A DNA stretch of 64,000 bases, from NCBI RefSeq assembly GCF_900100085.1, contig NZ_FNEJ01000006.1, positions 186,001 through 250,000 on the forward strand. The letters run 5' to 3'. Below the pieces are notes generated by a model that made no database searches, was not told the origin of the DNA, and saw nothing but the letters and a program-made list of their open reading frames with translations. Of this stretch, positions 18,285 to 27,120 are shown piece by piece. A program made the translations under genes and the position numbers. Every line of letters begins with the position of its first letter. Positions within the stretch are counted from its first letter, which is position 1. This DNA is from Salipiger marinus. Lineage in GTDB: Bacteria; Pseudomonadota; Alphaproteobacteria; Rhodobacterales; Rhodobacteraceae.

Positions 18285-18328
18285 GGACCAAGCCGCAGGA
18301 GGGCGGCCCCATCAAGGAGGAGGACACT

Positions 18329-19612
18329 ATGACTTACAAGGCATTCACTCTGGCCAGCGCCGTGGCGGCGCTGCTGGCGGGCGCTCCGGCCAGCGCGCAG
18401 CAGACCGTGACGTGGTGGGATTTCCTGTCCGGCGGCGACGGCGTGCGGATGAAGGCGCTGATCGACCAGTTCAACAGCGAACATCCCGACATTCAGGTGC
18501 AGGCCACCACGCTGGAATGGGGCGTGCCCTTTTACACCAAGGTGCGCACCTCTGCCGCCGTGGGCCGGGGCCCCGATGTCATGACCTATCACCTGTCGCG
18601 CCTGCCGCTGGGGCTGGCCGAAGAGGTGCTGACCCCGATCACCGCCGAGGATCTGGACACGGCGGGGCTGGCGGAGGAGGATTTCTTTGCCACGGCGCTT
18701 GATGCCGGCAAGGACGCCGAGGGCGCGCTTTATGCCATCCCCTTCGACATCCACGCCATCGTTCTTTATTACAACGCCTCCTATCTGGAAGGCTCGCGCT
18801 TCCTGGATGACGAGGGCAAGCTGACCGGCATCGAAAGCCTCGCCGATTTCGAAGAGGCGCTGGCGCTCGCCGCAGAGAACGGCGCCGAATCCCCCGTGAC
18901 CTATGCCACCGGCGATGATGGCGGCACCTATCGCGTGTTCTACACGCTGCTGGCGCAGCAGGGCGGCACGCTGATTTCCGACGAGGGCGAGATCCTGCCC
19001 GGCGACAGCACCGAAAAGGCGGTGCGCGCGGTCGAGATCATGACCAAATGGCATCAGGAGGGCTGGCAGCCGGAACAGGCGCTCTATGAAGCCTCGGTCG
19101 CGCTTTTCACCTCCGGCAAGTCGGCCTTCCAGCTGAATGGCGTCTGGGAAGTGCCCACGATGACCGATCTGGAAGACGCGGGCGATCTGGGCTTCGACTG
19201 GGGTGCCGTCGAGATCCCGCAGCTGATGGACCAGCAGGTGACATGGGCCGACAGCCACGGCTTTGCCATCCCCGTGCAGGGCGACGCGCCCATGGATCCC
19301 GAAAAGCGCGAGGCGGTGATGACCGTGATCGGCTGGATGGAAAAGAACGCGATCCAGTGGGCCGATGCGGGCCATATCCCCGCCTACAAGCCCGTGGCGG
19401 AAAGCGAGGAGTTTGCGGCGATGCAGCCCAATGCCACCTATGCCTCGCTTGCCGACCGCGCCGCCTATGACCCCCGGTCGGAAATCGCGGGCGTCGCCTC
19501 CCCCGCCTATGACGTGGCGATCAACATCATCTCTCCCGCGATCCACGGCTATCTGTCGCCCGAAGACGCGGTGGAGCAGATGAAGGCCGAGCTGCAGTCC
19601 CGTCTGCGCTGA
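18329..19612 (+). CDS. Sugar ABC transporter substrate-binding protein
   Basis: A 427-residue family 1 extracellular binding protein. The signal peptide MTYKAFTLASAVAALLAGAPASAQQ has probable cleavage after ASAQ. The mature start TVTWWDFLSGGDGVRMKALIDQFN matches the sugar-binding group. It captures the oligosaccharide for the downstream permeases. AGGAGG precedes the ATG at 18329. The gene is followed by a 9-bp hairpin that may stabilise its upstream mRNA and keep binding protein in excess. Confidence 0.92.
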   Translation: MTYKAFTLASAVAALLAGAPASAQQTVTWWDFLSGGDGVRMKALIDQFNSEHPDIQVQATTLEWGVPFYTKVRTSAAVGRGPDVMTYHLSRLPLGLAEEVLTPITAEDLDTAGLAEEDFFATALDAGKDAEGALYAIPFDIHAIVLYYNASYLEGSRFLDDEGKLTGIESLADFEEALALAAENGAESPVTYATGDDGGTYRVFYTLLAQQGGTLISDEGEILPGDSTEKAVRAVEIMTKWHQEGWQPEQALYEASVALFTSGKSAFQLNGVWEVPTMTDLEDAGDLGFDWGAVEIPQLMDQQVTWADSHGFAIPVQGDAPMDPEKREAVMTVIGWMEKNAIQWADAGHIPAYKPVAESEEFAAMQPNATYASLADRAAYDPRSEIAGVASPAYDVAINIISPAIHGYLSPEDAVEQMKAELQSRLR

Positions 19613-19617
19613 CCCCC

Positions 19618-19648
19618 TGCCCCCGCCCGTGCCTGCGGCGCGGGGGCA
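19618..19648 (+). promoter_or_regulatory. Intercistronic hairpin after the binding-protein gene
   Basis: TGCCCCCGC (19618-19626) and GCGGGGGCA (19640-19648) form a perfect 9-bp stem without a T-tract. Hairpins in this place in ABC operons often protect the binding-protein mRNA or reduce downstream transcription. The role here is inferred from position. Confidence 0.5.
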
Positions 19649-19674
19649 TTCCTGACAACAGAAAGAGCCCCGCC

Positions 19675-20562
19675 ATGGCCATGATCCGCAACCGGTCACG
19701 CCACCGCCTTGTGGCGCTGTCGCTGATCCTGCCCTTTGCCGCCATCTTCGCGCTGGTCTTTGCCTATCCCGTGGCCGAGGTGGTGCGGATGAGCTTTACC
19801 GACGCACCGCTGATCGGCGGCGGCGACTGGGTGGGCTGGGACAATTACGCCCGCCTGCTGTCGGACCGGCTGTTCTACACCTCGCTGAAAAACAACGGCT
19901 ATTTCGTGCTGCTGACGGTGGTGCCGACCACGGCCATAGCTCTTGCCATCGCGCTGGCGGTCAACCGGCTGTCGGGGCGGATGCAGGCGCTGGCGCTGGT
20001 GCTGTTCTTTACCCCCTATGTGCTGCCGGTGTCGGTGGTCACGCAGATCTGGGCATGGATGCTGGATTTCCAGTTCGGCGTGCTGCAACCGGTGATCGAA
20101 TTCTTCACCGGCAAGCCGGTCCCGGTGTTCAAGAATCCCAACTGGGTGATGCCCGCCGTGGCGGTGGTGACGATCTGGTGGACCAATGGCTTCAACGTGC
20201 TGCTGTTCCTTGCCGGGCTGCGCAACATCCCCACCGAGCTTTACGAGGCCGCAGCCCTGGACGGCGCCACCCGGCGGCAGCTGTTCGGGCGCATCACATG
20301 GCCGCTGCTGTGGCCGGTCACGGCGCTGGTGCTGACGCTGCAGCTGATCCTGCAGCTGAAGATCTTCGATCAGGTCTATCTGCTGTCCGAAGGCGGGCCG
20401 TTCAATTCCAGCTATGTGCTGCTGCTCATGGTCTATCGCGAGGCCTTCCAGCTGAACAACGGCGGCTATGCCGCAGCGGTGTCGCTGGTGCTGTTCCTGC
20501 TGATCGTCGTCATCTCGATCCTGCAATTCCAGATCCTGCGCATCGGAGGGCGCAAGTCATGA
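19675..20562 (+). CDS. Sugar ABC transporter permease (MalF/UgpA-like)
   Basis: A 295-residue inner-membrane permease with six hydrophobic segments. The cytoplasmic coupling loop is LYEAAALDGATRRQLFGRITWPLL near residue 195. The first segment (LSLILPFAAIFALVFAYPV) is typical of carbohydrate uptake 1 permeases. The stop overlaps the next permease start (ATGA at 20559-20562). Confidence 0.92.
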   Translation: MAMIRNRSRHRLVALSLILPFAAIFALVFAYPVAEVVRMSFTDAPLIGGGDWVGWDNYARLLSDRLFYTSLKNNGYFVLLTVVPTTAIALAIALAVNRLSGRMQALALVLFFTPYVLPVSVVTQIWAWMLDFQFGVLQPVIEFFTGKPVPVFKNPNWVMPAVAVVTIWWTNGFNVLLFLAGLRNIPTELYEAAALDGATRRQLFGRITWPLLWPVTALVLTLQLILQLKIFDQVYLLSEGGPFNSSYVLLLMVYREAFQLNNGGYAAAVSLVLFLLIVVISILQFQILRIGGRKS

Positions 20563-21383
20563 CCCGCCGCATCGAAAACCTCTCGCTCACCGTGCTGACG
20601 CTGCTGGCCGGGCTCATCTGGATCTTCCCGCTCTACTGGGCTTTCGTCACCTCGCTGCGCTCTGAAAACCGCGTGGTCTCCGAAGAGGCGGGCGTCTGGC
20701 CGGACGAATTCAACCTGTCCTCCTATGTGGACGCGCTGTTCAACACCTCGCTGATGGACTGGTATGTCAATTCGATCGGCACCTCGCTCATCATCACCGC
20801 CATCGTGCTGCTGACCGGCATGATGTGCGCCTATGCGCTGAGCCAGATGGAATTCCCGGGCCGCCGCCTGCTTTACGGCATCGTGCTGGCCAGCTTCATG
20901 GTGCCCGCGCAGGCGCTGGTGGTGCCGCAGTTCATCCTGATGAACGATCTCGACCTCATCAACCGCTGGGGCGGCATCATCCTGCCGCAGCTGGTCGTGC
21001 CGGTGGTCATCATCGTCTACAAGCAGTTCTTCGACGCCGTGCCCAAGGAGATGCGCGAGGCGGTCACGCTGGATGGCGGCAGCGATTACACCCTGCTGTT
21101 CCGCATCTACCTGCCGCTGAACTGGGGCATCACCACGGCGCTTGGCATCATCACCTTCATCATGAGCTGGAATGCCTTTCTCTGGCCCTTCCTCGTCATC
21201 ACGACCGAGGACATGATGACCATTCCCGTGGGCATCACGCAGGTGAACGATGCCTTCGGCGTGGCCTATGCCCGGATCATGTCGGTGGCGCTGCTGGCGG
21301 CGGCCCCGGTGGTCATCGCCTATCTGATCTTCCAGAAGCGCGTGACCGAGGCGGTGATGATCTCCTCCGGCGTCAAGGGCTGA
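20559..21383 (+). CDS. Sugar ABC transporter permease (MalG/UgpE-like)
   Basis: A 274-residue partner permease starting MTRRIENLSLTVLTL at the ATG overlapping the previous stop. The coupling loop is MREAVTLDGGSDYTLLFRIYLPL near residue 165. The terminal region VTEAVMISSGVKG is typical of this subfamily. It completes the importer encoded with abfA. Confidence 0.92.
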   Translation: MTRRIENLSLTVLTLLAGLIWIFPLYWAFVTSLRSENRVVSEEAGVWPDEFNLSSYVDALFNTSLMDWYVNSIGTSLIITAIVLLTGMMCAYALSQMEFPGRRLLYGIVLASFMVPAQALVVPQFILMNDLDLINRWGGIILPQLVVPVVIIVYKQFFDAVPKEMREAVTLDGGSDYTLLFRIYLPLNWGITTALGIITFIMSWNAFLWPFLVITTEDMMTIPVGITQVNDAFGVAYARIMSVALLAAAPVVIAYLIFQKRVTEAVMISSGVKG

Positions 21384-21429
21384 TCCCCTGCGGCCGGTCG
21401 CTCCCTGACGGCTGCTGCCCTGCCGGCGC

Positions 21430-22209
21430 TCAGACCTTGAGCGTCGGCAGGCCCAGATCAAACACCGTGGTGCCCCGCGAATCAAGCAGCGCCGTATCCA
21501 CCAGCTCCGTCATCAGCCGCCGCGCGCCCGCCGGATCCCGCGCCTCGATCCGTGCGAAGACGGCGGCATGTTCCTCCACCGGGTTGCGGGTGTGCGGGTT
21601 GGGCATGTCGCGGTAGCGAAAGGCGGTGGTATGGGCCACCGCCGCGCAGATCCCCGCCTCCAGCGCGCCCAGCACCGGGTTCTGCGAACTGGTCAGGATG
21701 GCGCGATGAAAGCTGGCATCGGCATTGTGCCACGCGCTTTCCGTCATGTCGCAGGTGCGCATGTCATGCAGCGCGCGGCGGAAGGCGGCCAGATCGGCCT
21801 CGGTCCGGCGTTCGGCGGCAAAGGCGGCAGCGGGCGGCTCGATCATCGCCCGCATCTCGTACAGCGCGCGGATATACCAGTCGGGTGGCGCGCCGCTTTC
21901 AAAGCTCCAGCGCACCACATCCGGATCCAGCAGCGACCATTTCTCGCGCGGGGCCACCCGCGTGCCGCTGCGGGTGCGGGTGACCAGCATCCCCTTCCCC
22001 GCCAGCCGCCGCAGCGCCTCGCGATAGGCGCCGCGCGAAATGCCGGTTTCGGCAAGAAACACCATTTCCTTGGGCACAGGCTCGCCCATGGCGATCTTGC
22101 CCGCGACGATCTGCCGTCCGAGCCAGTCCGCGATGGATTCGTTCTTGCGCTTGTCCTGTGTCCGCATCGCCTCGACCAGCGCCACGGCCTCATCCGTTTT
22201 CTCTGCCAT
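21430..22209 (-). CDS. GntR family regulator, FCD subfamily
   Basis: A 259-residue regulator. The winged helix at residues 20-85 includes EMVFLAETGISRGAYREALRRLAGKGMLV. The FCD domain follows with YEMRAMIEPPAAAFAAERR, ADASFHRAILTSSQNPVL and EEHAAVFARIEARDP. It is convergent with the arabinofuranosidase/ABC operon. The palindrome ATTTGTAGTACAAAT at that operon's promoter is a likely target. No copy of the box is seen before its own gene, so autoregulation is not supported. Confidence 0.87.
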   Translation of the reverse strand: MAEKTDEAVALVEAMRTQDKRKNESIADWLGRQIVAGKIAMGEPVPKEMVFLAETGISRGAYREALRRLAGKGMLVTRTRSGTRVAPREKWSLLDPDVVRWSFESGAPPDWYIRALYEMRAMIEPPAAAFAAERRTEADLAAFRRALHDMRTCDMTESAWHNADASFHRAILTSSQNPVLGALEAGICAAVAHTTAFRYRDMPNPHTRNPVEEHAAVFARIEARDPAGARRLMTELVDTALLDSRGTTVFDLGLPTLKV

Positions 22210-22374
22210 AGGTCCACTCTAGCCGCCCGCACGCTGCTCCGCAGCAGCGAAAACGCGGCACGGGGCCCATGCAGGGCCGGAGACCGTCTGCCGTAGCCTA
22301 AAACTGGACAGCGGCGCAGAATGAAGGTAGCGCAGAACCGCTGGATTCCGCCGCAGAGGCAACATCCAGCAGCG

Positions 22375-22458
22375 GCCCGCGTGGTGGAAAGGTAGACACA
22401 GGGGACTTAAACTCCCCAGACTTCGGTCGTGCCGGTTCGATCCCGGCCGCGGGCACCA
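22375..22458 (+). tRNA. tRNA-Leu (anticodon UAA)
   Basis: The acceptor arm GCCCGCG/CGCGGGC pairs perfectly. The anticodon arm is GGGGA-CUUAAAC-UCCCC with anticodon UAA. A long variable arm and the T-loop GGTTCGATCC are present, and CCA is encoded. It belongs to the chromosome and ends 91 bases before the attL repeat. Confidence 0.93.
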
Positions 22459-22549
22459 CCTCCACCCACGCAAATCCATGCCGACAGCCCCACCAAAGCC
22501 CCGAGCCGCCTAGGCCAGCAACCGCAATCCAGTGAACTCGAAGGAAAAC

Positions 22550-22595
22550 TGGTGCCCCCACACGGACTCGAACCGCGGACCTACTGATTACAAAT
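22550..22595. repeat. attL: displaced 3' end of tRNA-Thr(UGU)
   Basis: This 46-bp sequence is identical to 62406-62451, which is the 3' part (CCA end through the anticodon loop) of the tRNA-Thr gene at the other end. Identity stops precisely at both sides. It marks the left junction of the prophage; the tRNA 5' half is absent here, so this copy is not a tRNA gene. Confidence 0.95.
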
Positions 22596-23028
22596 TACGT
22601 CATACATGTTTGATAACAAGTAGTTAGGCGGAATGCATGACTAAACTAACAGTCAGAGTTTCAATCACTTAGCTTGAACCCCTGTCCCTGCTTAATCAAG
22701 CATGCGAGGAGAGAATCTCTGCGGGGCTCCTTACAAAGGAGGATCTGATTGCGCCCGATCCAATTATAAAACATTTGTTTATTCACAAGGAATTATGGGC
22801 GGGCGATGCAGAAAAAACCTCCATAGCTTAAGTCAGTTAACTGCAATCCTGACCAAGGCCGACAGAGATCTTGAGAGACACCCTCTGTGCGGATTCGAGC
22901 CTAAGGAAGGACGGGAAATCCTAAATTTGCACAAGCAGTGCGAGGGGGATTTCAACCACGAAACAATTTGCTACTGTCGAACACGAGGGGCAGGTACTGG
23001 CGTAGTACTTGGCAGGAGGGTGATACAC
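22596..23028. other. Non-coding left end of the prophage
   Basis: The 433 bases between attL and the ATPase gene are clearly AT-richer than the phage core. A reading frame continuous with the ATPase extends back to 22702 but lacks a ribosome site and has no family-like sequence, so it is treated as leader. It would carry the ATPase promoter; I could not pick one with confidence. Confidence 0.5.
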
Positions 23029-25320
23029 ATGGCTACGATCTCAACGATTAAAACACTTAGCGGCGTCGGCATCTTGGCAGACAAAACCAGCAAAGATGCC
23101 ATACCATCATTTCAAAAGTTTAATCTTGTCTACGGCTTTAACGGAACCGGAAAAAGCACGCTATCGCGCGTATTTTCTTGCCTCGAGGAGGGCAAGCATC
23201 ACGATGCACTTCCTCCAGACTGCAGCTTTGAGATCGCGCTTGATGACGGCGTCACATACAAGGCGCCGAGCAGGCTGGAAGGCCTAGAAGGCCGAGTCTG
23301 CGTCTTCAACGATGATTTCGTTGAGCGAAATCTTCGGTGGAGAGAGGGCCGCGCATCATCAATTTTCTACATTAGCAAAGAGCAGTCCGATCTTGCAGCC
23401 AAACTTCGGATGAATCAGCAAGTCCTTACGGAAAAGGAGCGATCGCGGGACGCCGATCAGAAAATCGCCGATGAGCGAGAGAAATCTCTCAAGAGCTACC
23501 GTACAGAACGAGCCAAGTTGATTGCCAGCTCGCTGCACTTGGGCAACCGTAGATACGAAGCTAGGCAGCTGGAGAAGGACTACGAAACGCTGCTATACAG
23601 CAAAGGCGCAAAATTAGAGGCAGATGCCCTTAATTCTCTGGTTGATGTAGTCCGCCTTACTGCGCCCCCCCCCGCTCTAAAGACTATTTATATAGATATT
23701 GAAGGGATCTATGACACGGTACGAGTCGCACGACACTTGGCTGAGCTGAGTATCGGTACGGTAGTTTTAGAGGAAATGGTAAACCACCCAGCGATGGTTC
23801 CTTGGCTGAAGGACGGCCATGATTATCACAGCGAGAACGACCTCGACACTTGCCTGTATTGTGGTAACCCGATCACCGATGCTCGGAAGCACACACTCGC
23901 TGAAGCACTGGACGACCAGCTTTCAAAGCTGATGAAAGACCTGAAATTCGAGGAAGTGAAGGCCTCAGAGCTTTTATTCGAGATCAAAGCTGCTTCCGAA
24001 GCCTGGCCAAAATCTACCGAGCTCGATTTGCAGCTAGCAGAGCGTTACGCTTCAGCTTACCGGGATACAAATAGCGCACTGCATTATTTCATACCTATTA
24101 TTGAGGAGGCGCGCCGAGTTCTCACTACCCGCGCAGAACAGCCAACATCTACCCTGCCAAACAAACTTCCGAGCCTTCAAGAAACTGAGGAACGAGCCGA
24201 ACTACTCAAGGAGATGATCAATAGACAGAACGCTATTATAATTAAGCATAACGAAGCATTTAATAACTTCACAGAGCGCCAGAATAACGCCCGTGACGCC
24301 ATCAAGAAACACTACTTGGCTGACGGACAAGACAACTATGACGCACTCAATAAGTCGCTGGCGATTGCAAGTGAACGCGTCAAATCCATTCAGAAAGAAA
24401 TCGATAACCTGGAAAGCGACATTGCTGAGCTTAGCGCCAAGGTTCGAACCCATGGCCCTGCCGCGGATCAGATCACGAAGCTCGTTCGTGCCTACCTTGG
24501 CCACGGAGAGCTCACGATATACGCGGCCGACGAAGGTTACGAACTACGCCGACACGGCAAGATCGTCAAAGGAGCGCCGAGCGAAGGTGAAAAGACAGCC
24601 ATTGCACTCTGCTATTTCCTCTCATCCTTGGAGGCAGACGATCGATCAATCAACGATTTGATCGTGGTCATTGACGATCCTATCTCAAGCCTCGACACCA
24701 AGGCCATGAACTATGCCTGCTCGCTCATCCTCTCACGTCTCGAAGGGGCTGCACAGCTTTTTCTCCTGACACACAATCAGCACTGTATGAACGAGTTTAA
24801 AAAGGCTTGGCGTAAGCAGGCAGAGGCAGAACCTCCGACAGCCGCGTTGCTCTTTCTGGATGCTTTTATTCCCGAGGGATCGCAGGTGAGGAGCGCCCGC
24901 ATCACCCATCTTCCGTCGCAGCTTTGTGCTTATGACTCCGAATACCATTTCCTGTGCCACAAGATGTTACAGTTTGAATTGGCTGTAGAAAGTTACTCGG
25001 AGTACTGGTTCATGATGCCAAACGTAATCCGACGGGTATTGGATGTTTTTCTTGCCTTCAAAGTTCCGGGAAGCCACCCACTGCAACAGAAACTCAAAGC
25101 ATTAACTAAGAAATATCCAGCCATAGATGACGTCCGCATCAAGGCCCTAGAGCGCTTGATCCAAGTAGAATCACACTCTGACAGCCTTGATGATCTCATT
25201 TCGCATTCGTCGATGACAATCGAGGAAACGCGGGACGCGAACGCAGCACTGCTCGAACTGATGGCAACGTCCGACGCCGACCACACCAAGGCGATCCGTC
25301 GGCAATGCAAGGCCGCGTGA
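23029..25320 (+). CDS. RloC/PrrC-like ATPase, putative anticodon nuclease (defence cargo)
   Basis: A 763-residue SMC/Rad50-like ABC ATPase. It has Walker A GFNGTGKST (36-44), a long coiled-coil middle with a zinc-hook motif CLYC (Cys275, Cys278), signature region PSEGEK (517-522), Walker B LIVVIDDPISSLD (544-556) and H-loop FLLTHNQHC. The C-terminus has NVIRRVLDVFL and VESHS, resembling the Arg-Glu-His region of PrrC/RloC tRNA nucleases (Arg668, Asp672 in place of Glu, His716). RloC family proteins cut a tRNA anticodon loop after phage or DNA damage signals. The start at 23029 follows AGGAGGGTG; the longer frame from 22702 lacks a ribosome site. It sits at attL, separate from phage operons and lower in GC, as lysogenic cargo. 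Confidence 0.75.
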   Translation: MATISTIKTLSGVGILADKTSKDAIPSFQKFNLVYGFNGTGKSTLSRVFSCLEEGKHHDALPPDCSFEIALDDGVTYKAPSRLEGLEGRVCVFNDDFVERNLRWREGRASSIFYISKEQSDLAAKLRMNQQVLTEKERSRDADQKIADEREKSLKSYRTERAKLIASSLHLGNRRYEARQLEKDYETLLYSKGAKLEADALNSLVDVVRLTAPPPALKTIYIDIEGIYDTVRVARHLAELSIGTVVLEEMVNHPAMVPWLKDGHDYHSENDLDTCLYCGNPITDARKHTLAEALDDQLSKLMKDLKFEEVKASELLFEIKAASEAWPKSTELDLQLAERYASAYRDTNSALHYFIPIIEEARRVLTTRAEQPTSTLPNKLPSLQETEERAELLKEMINRQNAIIIKHNEAFNNFTERQNNARDAIKKHYLADGQDNYDALNKSLAIASERVKSIQKEIDNLESDIAELSAKVRTHGPAADQITKLVRAYLGHGELTIYAADEGYELRRHGKIVKGAPSEGEKTAIALCYFLSSLEADDRSINDLIVVIDDPISSLDTKAMNYACSLILSRLEGAAQLFLLTHNQHCMNEFKKAWRKQAEAEPPTAALLFLDAFIPEGSQVRSARITHLPSQLCAYDSEYHFLCHKMLQFELAVESYSEYWFMMPNVIRRVLDVFLAFKVPGSHPLQQKLKALTKKYPAIDDVRIKALERLIQVESHSDSLDDLISHSSMTIEETRDANAALLELMATSDADHTKAIRRQCKAA

Positions 25321-25418
25321 AACCTGCCGGAGAACACCACATCCTGTCGCCCGAGTCACTGTGCAAACATTCCGCGTCCGGTATGTAGTTGCCTGACCGG
25401 TCGAGCAGTTTATTCGCA

Positions 25419-25682
25419 CTATCGTTCTGTGATGCTGTGCTGCTGAATCTCTGGCGCGCATTCCCGGTCCCATGTCGTGTTGGTCTTAATGTCCAGCCGC
25501 AGGTTTTCGGGCCAGCGGTCCGACCGGACCTCGAGCTCTTCGCGCGTGAACCGCCTTGGCTGTTCCACGTCGCAGAAAAGCGGCCCCTCGGTCGGGACCA
25601 GCTCAAGCTTGCGCGCGGGGTCAGCGCAGCCAGTGGTCAGGCACATGCCGCAGATCAAAGTCAGGCAGCTGGTCAATCGCAT
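25419..25682 (-). CDS. Outer-membrane spanin (Rz1-like lipoprotein)
   Basis: An 87-residue protein whose N-terminus MRLTSCLTLICGMCLTTGC is a lipoprotein signal with lipobox LTTGC. The start at 25682 gives this signal; upstream codons would not. It lies partly inside the i-spanin gene in a different frame (62-base overlap), the usual Rz/Rz1 layout. It joins with the i-spanin to fuse inner and outer membranes in the last step of lysis. It is the last gene of the leftward late operon. Confidence 0.8.
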   Translation of the reverse strand: MRLTSCLTLICGMCLTTGCADPARKLELVPTEGPLFCDVEQPRRFTREELEVRSDRWPENLRLDIKTNTTWDRECAPEIQQHSITER

Positions 25683-25869
25683 GATCGCTCTCCTTGTCTC
25701 TCGTGATTGCAAGAACACGGGCGCTGCATCCGGTCAGCGCCACGTCGAGTGCCGCGTTATCCTGCGCCAGAGCGGCGCCGGCCTGCCTTTCCCGGTGCAG
25801 GAGCAGGCCAAGGCCGGCCACCGCACTCAGGGCCGCGCACAGCGCCGCTGCGAGGATGTTGCGAATCAT
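25621..25869 (-). CDS. Inner-membrane spanin (Rz-like)
   Basis: An 82-residue protein with one N-terminal transmembrane helix (ILAAALCAALSAVAGLGLLL) and a helical periplasmic part (RERQAGAALAQDNAALDVAL). Start ATG at 25869 overlaps the muramidase stop (ATGA). Position between endolysin and lipoprotein genes identifies it more strongly than sequence. It is short for an Rz protein. Confidence 0.75.
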   Translation of the reverse strand: MIRNILAAALCAALSAVAGLGLLLHRERQAGAALAQDNAALDVALTGCSARVLAITRDKESDHAIDQLPDFDLRHVPDHWLR

Positions 25870-26540
25870 GCCACCAGCACCCGGTTCAGATCCTCTACCT
25901 GAACAGAGGCAACGCCGCACATGCCCGGCGACCAGGGCGTGTCCGGCTTGCCCTGCCACCAGCGGAAGCGGTCCGCGAGGCGAGTGTGGTAACCATGGGT
26001 CGCATAGCCCGGGCCGTTGTAGCAACGAGCAAAGCCCCGCCAGTCGTGCCGGCGCAGTTCGTCATCGAGGCCGGCCGCTACGATGAAGGTGACCATGGCG
26101 TCCAGCTGGTGTTCCTCATCCTGCGCGAAGTCCTCGACCATCGCGCGCCCGGTATCGTAGCCGCAGAGCGAGGCGTTGAACCCCATCATCTGGGGCAGCC
26201 CCCAAGAACAGGACCGGATCGCGGCGCGTTCGTCGATCGCCGCCATGCGCGCAAAGAGCGCGTAGCGCGCATCGGCCGAGACGGGATAGGGCCGTTCTCC
26301 CCATTTCGGATAGGCCAGCCCCTGCCGCGCGGCTTCGTCCCGCCGCGGGCCCGCGCCAAGCTCCCGCCAGAAGACATGCCGCTCTGGCAGCATCTTCAGC
26401 CGCCCGTCAGGAAAGAAGCCGCTGTTGCTCGCCTCCACGTCGAGCACCGCGTGCAGCTCGTCCTCGCCCACGCCGATTCGATGCCCGATGCGCGGCAGAT
26501 CGATGTCATCCAGCCGACGGGCGGCGCCTTTATAGAACAT
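25866..26540 (-). CDS. Phage endolysin, N-acetylmuramidase (DUF3380)
   Basis: A muramidase that cuts the glycan backbone of peptidoglycan. Key features are the catalytic Glu in LDVEASNSGFF, GRLKMLPERHVFW, SWGLPQMMGFN, and the C-terminal HDWRGFARCYNGPGYATHGY, all typical of the DUF3380 family. The start is taken as the ATG at 26540 (MFYKGAARR), which shares a base with the preceding stop (TGATG); an ATG one codon earlier is possible. No signal peptide is evident, so release depends on a holin. Confidence 0.88.
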   Translation of the reverse strand: MFYKGAARRLDDIDLPRIGHRIGVGEDELHAVLDVEASNSGFFPDGRLKMLPERHVFWRELGAGPRRDEAARQGLAYPKWGERPYPVSADARYALFARMAAIDERAAIRSCSWGLPQMMGFNASLCGYDTGRAMVEDFAQDEEHQLDAMVTFIVAAGLDDELRRHDWRGFARCYNGPGYATHGYHTRLADRFRWWQGKPDTPWSPGMCGVASVQVEDLNRVLVA

Positions 26541-26935
26541 CACTTCGGTCTCCTCAGGATGGAGTAGAGCCGGAACGGCTCGGGATAGGTCACACAGGTG
26601 AACAGGTTGTAGGCGGGCCGGTCATCTTCGGGGATCGCCAGAAGGCGCGCCCGCAGGATCAGCAGCAGGCCGATGATCAGGCAGAGCTCGAAGCCCATGT
26701 TGATGTTGAGGCCACCCAGCAGATCGCGGACGAACGGCCATTCGTCACCCGTGACGACGCGGCCAAAGGACCAGTAGACGGATCGGCCAATGGCGCCGAA
26801 CGCGACGAAGAAGAAGCCCCAGGCCAGATGCGCCGCCGGCGGCGTCATCGAGGCGAGCAGGTTCGGGATATATGCCCGTGCAGCCCAGAGGCCGATCAGC
26901 AGGGTGGCGAGTGCCGTGGCGTGGTGCATGGCCAT
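26540..26935 (-). CDS. Three-helix membrane protein, holin candidate
   Basis: A 131-residue protein with three hydrophobic segments: TALATLLIGLWAARAYIPNLL, HLAWGFFFVAFGAIGRSVYW and FELCLIIGLLLILRARLL. It is coupled directly to the endolysin gene (TGATG), and its topology matches class I holins. I do not recognise the family, so the holin role rests on neighbourhood and topology. Confidence 0.6.
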   Translation of the reverse strand: MAMHHATALATLLIGLWAARAYIPNLLASMTPPAAHLAWGFFFVAFGAIGRSVYWSFGRVVTGDEWPFVRDLLGGLNINMGFELCLIIGLLLILRARLLAIPEDDRPAYNLFTCVTYPEPFRLYSILRRPK

Positions 26936-27120
26936 TAGTGTCTCTCCTTCGGACGTCGGGTGATCTCGTCGAGCGCGTTGGAGATTTCCCGCTCGAGGCT
27001 TTCACGCTTGAGCCGCAGCTCCGCGAGCTGGCGCTCCTGTGCGGCGATGCCGGCCGCAGCGCGGCGGATACGCTCGTCTTCTTCAGGGTGGGGTGGTCTG
27101 CGGAAGGGCCAGATGTTCAT
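26935..27120 (-). CDS. Small coiled-coil protein in the lysis region
   Basis: A 61-residue highly charged protein whose residues 15-55 (IRRAAAGIAAQERQLAELRL and onward) form a heptad-like helix. It overlaps both neighbours by one to four bases, so it is translated as part of the late operon. Function is unknown; a lysis accessory or spanin-like role is possible. Confidence 0.6.
   Translation of the reverse strand: MNIWPFRRPPHPEEDERIRRAAAGIAAQERQLAELRLKRESLEREISNALDEITRRPKERH

Noticed and set aside
22550-22595. A second tRNA-Thr gene
   Set aside because: Only the 3' 46 bp are present, so it is an att remnant.
22702-23028. N-terminal extension of the RloC-like protein
   Set aside because: No ribosome site, Cys-rich and unlike the family; a strong AGGAGG site precedes the ATG at 23029.
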